Assembly: GCA_914767715.1 (NCBI GenBank)
Contig: OU612073.1
Location: 24,242,001 to 24,306,000 of the forward strand
Length of the DNA: 64,000 bases
Direction of reading: 5' to 3'
Source: Membranipora membranacea
Lineage: Eukaryota; Bryozoa; Gymnolaemata; Cheilostomatida; Membraniporidae
Shown here: in pieces, positions 57,729-64,000 of the stretch
Position numbering within the stretch: the first letter of the stretch is position 1
Layout: each line of letters opens with the position of its first letter
Position numbers and translations under genes: made by a program
Notes under the pieces: generated by a model
What the model was told of the DNA's origin: nothing
What the model saw: only the letters and a program-made list of their open reading frames with translations
Database searches by the model: none

Positions 57729-60700
57729 GCATAGATGCTGTTCTTTTGAGGGGGAGACACTCCACATCGTTGAAACCAGAAAAGCTTGTTACATTCTCCG
57801 TACAATTTAACCAGAAGCCGTGAACCTCAACATGCGAAAACTCCGTCACTGAAACACAAAACAGTGAAGATTTAATCACTATAACATCTAAAGAGAAGTC
57901 ACCACAGCTGCAGTGGCTCTGTAAGTGCAACCATTACATGACAAGGTCTATTTGCAGAAATTGGCAGTAACAACTGTTAATTGCAACCACAGCAATAAAT
58001 ACATGATGGAAAATCGTGATAGAAATGTTAACACTCAGCTACCATAGGTTTTGTGCTCAATAAACCATTCGGAAATCCAGCACAACGAAATGAAAATATG
58101 GAGAAGACTTGTGTAGTCAAAACATGTTCATAGGTTTGGCAATCATAAATCGATATATGACCATGACTCACTTGTTTTAATTTCTCAGGATTCAAGAACT
58201 ATGCGCACACTTGTGCACATCTGTTTTGAAAATCAGACTATTAAGACAATAAAGCGAAGCACTGGAGTGAATTCATGGCCTGAATTCTGCACACAATGTT
58301 CCACTCACCAGTTTCCCAGCAGGTGTCGTTATCATTCTCATTTGTACAGTTATACTCAGGGTAGTACAAATATGTCTCATTCTCAAACAAGGCTACAAGT
58401 TACCAGAGAGGGCTTGTTTAATCTTTAGATGGGCATTTCAGAAAGGCCTATATATATATATATATATAGGTAGAGATAGAACAGAACACATTATCATAGG
58501 TTGAAAATACCATATAAAGGTAACGTCATACATGCTCTGAAAGTGCTATTAGTTCAGTTGAATCACAGTAAAGGGAGTTTTATCTAATCTTTCCTCCAGT
58601 TCTGTAAAGCTACCTGGGTCTTGCTTAGATAACTCTAGAGATATAATTTCTATTCCTATTTTGTTTATGTTACCATAGAAAACAATCTTCTGTTGCCAGG
58701 CGAAACTAATCATAAATTATTTATTTATTATTTAATTTAAAACCCTATCTTTCTCTTTAACGCTCCACATTGTAGCAACCGAGCTACAGGGCCTGACAAA
58801 TGCTTAGATCACGTGACATCACTGTATATACCAAACTTATGTTTATGCTCATTGTAAGCAGAGTTAGGGAGTTGCATATGGAAAGCCGAATCTTCCTGTT
58901 TACTATCATCTGAGTCAACACCACTAGTTTTGCAAAATATATGGTTTCCTTTGTGCGATTGAAGAGACATGTACACTTAGTATGCGTGTGAATGGTATAT
59001 ATACACTTACTATGCGAGTATACGGTATATATACACTTACTATATGTATAGTTGACAGGTTTATGCACCTGCAGAGTTACCCAGTTTGTACTCAGCAATG
59101 GCGGCATGGCGATTATAATAGCAGCTATGCATATAAAGTATCCTAGCGGACGGGTCTTCTGAAATAAGGGATGCTCCCAGTATTCATGAAGTTTCTGCCA
59201 TTGTTCCTCAGTATAACGATCTTTGGCTGTTTTAGTTGCAGCTGTAAACACGTTATAGTATTATCAGCACCAGATATGTCACAATACATGGAGTTGTCAC
59301 TGCAATGTTTAAGATGACACAACTTCCTAAATTAATTATTCTCCATCAGCTAATTTGTTGCACCAGGGGATATTTGGATATTTGTCCTAAACTCCCTGGT
59401 TTCAATACACTTGGTAAAAATCCGAGTGAAATCCAGTCCTGTTCGATAGCCAAGAGAATCTAATAATTTTAATTCACCGTTGCACTGAACTGATGCCTGT
59501 TAAGTAAGATCCATCAACATGTGAATTGTATTTACATTTACAGTAGAATTTAAACCATATACACGGAGGAGATTGTATAGAAGAGTTACGACATTGATTG
59601 CAGAGTTAGTAGCCGATACCTGACACCTGACCTTGACACAAATCTCAAGCCAAAGAGTCAGGTATGAGCTAGTGTAGCAGATACACATTAAAAGGGTTTG
59701 TGGCCGTAATAAATTATTCATGCTCTGTGTCTCGCTGGATAGCGTGGGAGTGGGAGTGGGAGTGTGTGAGCTGCTGTGTGAATACTTGCCATCACCCTTC
59801 TTGGCTTTCTTTTTACGCTTTTTGCGCACCACAGCTTCACCTATTTATTACAGTCATACTAATGTTGGTCGTAAAAGGGAGGTTAGGAAACACTGAGTAA
59901 GCTAGTGAGGCCAGGCGCAAGTGATGTTTGTCAAGCATCTTTAACATGAAGAAGATAGAATTTCTTCAGATTTAAACGATGACAAGGAAATGTTAGACAC
60001 TTTTGATAAATTCTGGTAAAGTTACACATGCGTGTTATCATCAGTAGACAGTCAGGGAAACTCTCCAAACATATGATTTAGAATAACAACATCAAGTATC
60101 GGAACATCAATATTAGACTCCAAAAGTACCTGCAGGGGGGAGTTCAGTCATCACTGAAATAATAACATGATCACAAACATTATTATAAGACAAATCACAA
60201 AACATAGTCTAATCACAGGACTGTAGCTACAGCGATACTATAGCTATTATCGTTGGATGAATTTGATTTCAGTGTACCTGCAGTCGGTATTTCAGACTAT
60301 GTGAGATATCCATGTCTACCTGCCTGGATCACTTATCCAGTGGAGGGTATCTGTGATATCTTCCCTATCCGCTACTGCTCAGAGATACAGCAACAAATAG
60401 CCCGTAGTTCTCCCGCCACAAATTTCTACCATCAGTCAGTTTATGAATTACCCCATCCCCTCCCACCCATCCCAAACAGAGAATCATTAATCAAATAACT
60501 TAACGTACACAGTATCCTCACCACATACCGTTAGGGTTGGCAGCTGCCTGAGCAGGTGCTGGCATATCTGACATGACCTTAGATAGAGGTGTCTCCTCAT
60601 CGCTTGGTACAAAGTCATGACTGACAAACTTAACGCTCTCCTTACGAGCTTTTCTTATTGGTGTCGGCAACTTGTTCTTTGCTTAAAACAAAATGTAAAA

Positions 60701-63517
60701 ACAGATTTTCAATTATCAACGGCGGACCATGTATCCAATAACTACAATATTCTGACACCTGAACAGGCTATTTTTGACACAGAGACTCAGCAAGGAGTCT
60801 CACCAAATTCAAAATTGACATACCTTCTAGAAAAGAGCATACAAGTAGTGAGTCACAACGCTTGTCATGCAGTCATGGGTTAAAAAAGGAGCAGACCAAT
60901 GACCGTATGATAAAGCAATGAGTCTATGTATGTCTATAGATCTACTGTCAATGGTCTGTAAACTGGGCCAGTAACACACAACAACATAGTAAAATTTTAA
61001 ACATAAAATAAAAAATTGATGTTATCAATAATAGTACAGTATGGCTAGAGAGCTAATGTCTACTCTGGAGGGACAATTACAGATATTCATACACAGCCTA
61101 AGTACGGGAAGGATAATGAATAAATCAGACGCCCATTGAGAGCGAATAGCCAACTAGTTCAAGTTCAAAGCCTATATGTGTGTATTTTATTGATGTCCAG
61201 CTGTGACAACAGCATCAAGGCGGTCACTAGTGCTGCCAGAGTGTGCCGGTTTTGACCTTCTATAGGCACTAGAAACTGTCATCCACCCCTGCCCCCCCCC
61301 GGCAGACAGTCAACATCGAGAACTGCTATTTTCCCCTCCCCTCGACACTAGAAGCTGTTATCCACCCCCTTCCCCCCTACTACTTACCAGCCTCCTCCTG
61401 TTTACGCACAAACTCTTCTTTCTTGATCTGAGCCTCCATTCTGGTCTTCTCTGCCCATTCCAGCCACCTATCGTTCTTACTCATCTTAGTCTTCGATACA
61501 AACTTACTCTTAGACTTCTTAGGAAAGTGTCCTAGTGTCTCTGTAAAGGTCATATATTACATACATCACATGATGCGAGAACAGACTTACTGGCCGTTGT
61601 ATCAGATGTCCGCTTGAAGTTCGAAGGAATTTTGGCTCTTAATTGATAAACACATAGATTAGTGGTATTGGTCTATTTTATTGGTGTCACCGTAACCACA
61701 CTCTGCTTCGTCTCACAATTTGAAGAGCTGATGAAGAATTAGATATAGGACTAGGCTCTTAATTGATAAACACATAGATTAGTGGTATTGGTCTATTTTA
61801 TTGGTGTCACCGTAACCACACTCTGCTTCGTCTCACAATTTGAAGAGCTGATGAAGAATTAGATATAGGACTAAGCGTTTTTTTTAAACAGTGTCAATAA
61901 TTTGAACCACTTTAGAACATTTTTGGTTGAACTTTTAATTACTAAGCCCCAAGCATCTCAAAAGTTTATAACTTGTTATGGAACGTAAGTGGAAAAGGCA
62001 AACAAATAGAGTAATAGTACATCATGTCGCTCCAGCTCAAATTCACTGGTTTGGTTAGCGGTGCAGTGTCAGACATCTATAGGTGTAGTCTACGCAATGT
62101 AACCACACATATTAAAAATGCTTGTTTGTGTCCAAGCTAACCATCACTGATGAGAACATAGTTTGTATGATAGGGGCTAAATTGGAGAAAGAAGTTGTAA
62201 AGATGTAAATTAGGACGCATGCGCCATGAACCCGATCAATCAAACAGAGACACAAGATAATATATTGTAAGGTAGAAATATGTAAACCATGAGTAAGGGA
62301 GTAAAAATTCACACAAGCTGAAGAAGAAGAAGAAGAAGGGAAAGGAGAAATAACTACAAACCATCATCTCGAGAGAAGCTCATAAAGTGAGGCAGGAATC
62401 CCAAACCTGTACATTATGATGATATCATTAATGTGTGTATTTGATAGTAACTTGATAGTCAGCTGACGTTACGATGGTAATGCTGGTGAGTGTGTATCCT
62501 TATATAATACACACTGAGGCCATTGTAAACATAAAATATTACATACAGTGGAGTAGGTTACATATTCAGTCTCAGGTGATGGGATACAGATGAAAAGCCA
62601 GCAGGTATGTTATAAAAGACCAGTTTCCATAATTCTAACAAGATATCAAACAATCAGTATGTATTCTCTTGCCCATAACAGTTCTGTCGTTCTCTGTATC
62701 AGGGAGGCAGCAGCAGCACAGAGACAGCATGTATATAAATGATATTGTGATGTCACGTACCTCTACGTTTTTGTGCATAAGCCTCAGATGTATCAAAGTT
62801 CACACCGTCATTATCAGGAGAGTGGAGTCCTACACTAGTATCAAAGTGTACAGTACGACTAAAACCTGAGTTCTCATATACTACAATCATACCACACAAC
62901 TCTGACATCATGCTATATACCAGTACATACAAGGACTCGGGTGCTTTTGCACTCATTATTCAGAAAAAAACCCCAGGTGGGAATTAATTCTTGTTCCAAT
63001 ATTTCATTATACTTACAGGTTTCAGTGCCCGTTATGATGACATGTAGTTAAGTAAGGTAGGTAGGCAAAAGTCACACTAAGGCCAATGCTAATTTAGCAG
63101 AAATACATGAAGATATGATATTTAAACCTGTAATATTAAACACACAGATGACTAGAAAAGGCAAACGCTGCAATAATATTCAGACTCTATCAGCTGTCTC
63201 TGCAATACTCAATTCATGATGATGTAAGTCTAACATGGTGAATTTTATCTCCAGCTCCATATTTTGTGTGTAAAATGGCCAGTGTTACAATGGAATGGGA
63301 CGGAGTGTTAGGTACCATTAACAAACCTCACACAGGTGAACACATCACAGCACCCGGTGTACTTCCCAGCTGATCTCACTGACATGTATAAAACATTAAC
63401 CCATACAGAACAGAGATGATGATGATATGACAGCTTACCGAGATTGTGAGGATCGTCTAGTCCCAGTACTTTACTAGCTTTCCCTGTCGGGTAGTGAGCT
63501 GCGCCCTGACCAGTAAT
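57729..63517 (-). CDS. Exon chain ending in a second claudin-like TM1 and loop (alternative 5' module, 5' end unknown)
   Basis: Ten exons whose later junctions are all phase 1: 63517-63439, 62865-62761, 62406-62362, 61635-61591, 61540-61388, 60681-60529, 60153-60130 (24-bp microexon), 59840-59790, 59241-59041, 57848-57729. The encoded N-terminal part is soluble and charged: ITGQGAAHYPTGKASKVLGL, VHFDTSVGLHSPDNDGVNFD, KNDRWLEWAEKTRMEAQIKK, KARKESVKFVSHDFVPSDEE, RKKRKKKAKKGD. Then comes WQKLHEYWEHPLFQKTRPLG, a TM helix (GYFICIAAIIIAMPPLLSTN), NW, and HGFWLNCTENV ... DVECLPLKR, which again fits the claudin W-GFW-C-C loop. No TM2-TM4 exons follow before the next claudin start. The last exon ends in phase 1 (ATG C|), which joins in frame to 54393-54244 (TM2) and 53561-53326 (TM3-4). 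So this may be a long-tailed isoform sharing the 3' exons. Alternatively it terminates at 56608 after a few Cys-rich codons. The first exon was not found. Confidence 0.6.
58447..58468. repeat. (TA)n microsatellite
   Basis: Short TA run in the intron between exons 59041 and 57848. Confidence 0.85.
58981..59046. repeat. 30-bp tandem repeat duplicating a splice donor in frame
   Basis: On the minus strand ATAGTAAGTGTATATATACC occurs at the real donor of exon 59241-59041 and again 30 bp downstream after GTATACTCGC. A third copy has lost the GT (ATACTAAGTG). Because 30 is a multiple of three and the frame stays open (SKCIYTVYSHSKCIYTI), the second donor would add ten residues. Confidence 0.85.
61270..61388. 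repeat. G-rich direct repeat after a splice donor
   Basis: On the minus strand the donor at 61387 (GTAAGTAGTAGGGGGGAAGG) is followed by GGTGGATAACAGCTTCTAGTG, and about 75 bp on by a second copy, GGGGCAGGGGTGGATGACAG with TTTCTAGTG. Runs of three or more G after a donor can act as intronic splicing enhancers. Confidence 0.6.
61634..61873. repeat. Perfect 120-bp tandem duplication ending at a splice acceptor
   Basis: 61634-61753 and 61754-61873 are identical as far as can be read. On the minus strand each copy ends CAATTAAGAG|CC, so the acceptor and first two bases of exon 61635-61591 are duplicated. Use of the distal copy would meet an immediate in-frame TAG (CC TAG). Confidence 0.93.
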
Positions 63518-63752
63518 CTGACAAATGTTCAAAGGGTGTCAGCGATAAAATCAAAGCGCACACAAAGTTTATAACAAAATCATTGGTTTGTTGTACATTA
63601 TGACTGAACTACTCAATGTTTATGAAAGAATGAAATAAACTTGCACTCGATAAGATTGACTGTAAATATAAATTTAGAATCTTTCATTAACTGTTATTTT
63701 AAGTTATCTGAATATTACTTCCGTATTTTTGTATTGAGCCTGCGCTTTGTAT

Positions 63753-63965
63753 CTACTCATTTAGAGATGTAAAATCAATGTCTAGGCCTAACATCTCCCA
63801 CCAACACACGATGTCACTTTCTAGTCTATAATCTGAGTCAGCCCACTGTTGTTTGGCGACTCTAACGAATCGAGATTTTACAGCACTCCATCCTCCATTG
63901 GTGTTTGTAAATGATGATAGAATGCGAGTAATCCCAAATTCAACCGACACTGCACAATCCTCAAA
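63753..63965 (-). CDS. Last exon of an upstream minus-strand gene, unrecognised
   Basis: An acceptor (catctgttcttag) opens 71 codons in phase 0, ending TAG. The peptide starts FEDCAVSVEFGITRILSSFT and continues NGGWSAVKSRFVRVAKQQWA, then DIVCWWEMLGLDIDFTSLNE. The Trp-rich, regular composition looks like a genuine domain C-terminus, but I do not recognise the family. The rest of the gene lies beyond the window. A less likely reading is an internal exon spliced at GTTAGA inside it to 63517. Confidence 0.55.
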   Translation of the reverse strand, partial: FEDCAVSVEFGITRILSSFTNTNGGWSAVKSRFVRVAKQQWADSDYRLESDIVCWWEMLGLDIDFTSLNE

Positions 63966-64000
63966 CTAAGAACAGATGACCTGCTGACAAGGAGCAAAAC

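Overview
The window is AT-rich invertebrate animal DNA. Genes are split into many short exons with GT-AG introns, and the gene set is animal-specific: a claudin-family protein, a PLAC8/cornifelin protein, the radial spoke protein RSPH3, a CUB-domain membrane protein and a mitochondrial ferredoxin. There is roughly one gene per 8-9 kb, and intron phases match cleanly. Together with scattered tRNA-derived SINEs and decayed LINEs this suggests a slowly evolving or early-branching marine invertebrate; the phylum cannot be fixed from this sequence. All exon models were built by hand from splice sites, reading phase and family knowledge, with no transcript evidence.

Layout. 1-1321: decayed LINE on the minus strand. 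3569-4887: PLAC8 protein (+). 5512-5610: perfect 11-bp tandem repeat. 6726-6960, 11627-11880 and 40670-40905: three copies of one SINE family. 8239-9400: small secreted Cys-rich protein (-). 10642-10871: reverse-transcriptase relic interrupted by a 30-bp palindrome. 11933-12092: foldback MITE. 12665-14248: intronless F-box/LRR gene (-). 14249-21066: mostly non-coding, with unrecognised coding-like fragments. 21067-28940: 12-exon type I membrane protein with CUB domains (-). 30783-34991: mitochondrial [2Fe-2S] ferredoxin (-), head to head with 35917-39370: RSPH3 (+). 41202-52249: 18-exon secreted Xaa-Pro aminopeptidase (-) with a duplicated exon. 53326-55983: four-TM claudin-like protein (-). 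57729-63517: a chain of phase-compatible exons (-) ending in a second claudin-like TM1 and loop, best read as an alternative 5' module of the same locus. 63753-63965: last exon of a further minus-strand gene.

The most unusual structure is a recurring association of tandem repeats with splice junctions. In the aminopeptidase, the claudin-like locus and, more weakly, RSPH3 and ferredoxin, repeat units carry a copy of an exon-intron boundary, so the introns hold arrays of decoy donors or acceptors beside the real site. The clearest cases are 45632-46060 (about 14 donor copies), 41437-41640 (six acceptor copies), 54050-54245 (donors), 58981-59046 (in-frame 30-bp donor duplication) and 61634-61873 (perfect 120-bp acceptor duplication).

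The genes do not form one pathway. FDX and RSPH3 may share a divergent promoter. The aminopeptidase and claudin-like genes lie in tandem on the minus strand. RSPH3 and the aminopeptidase converge.
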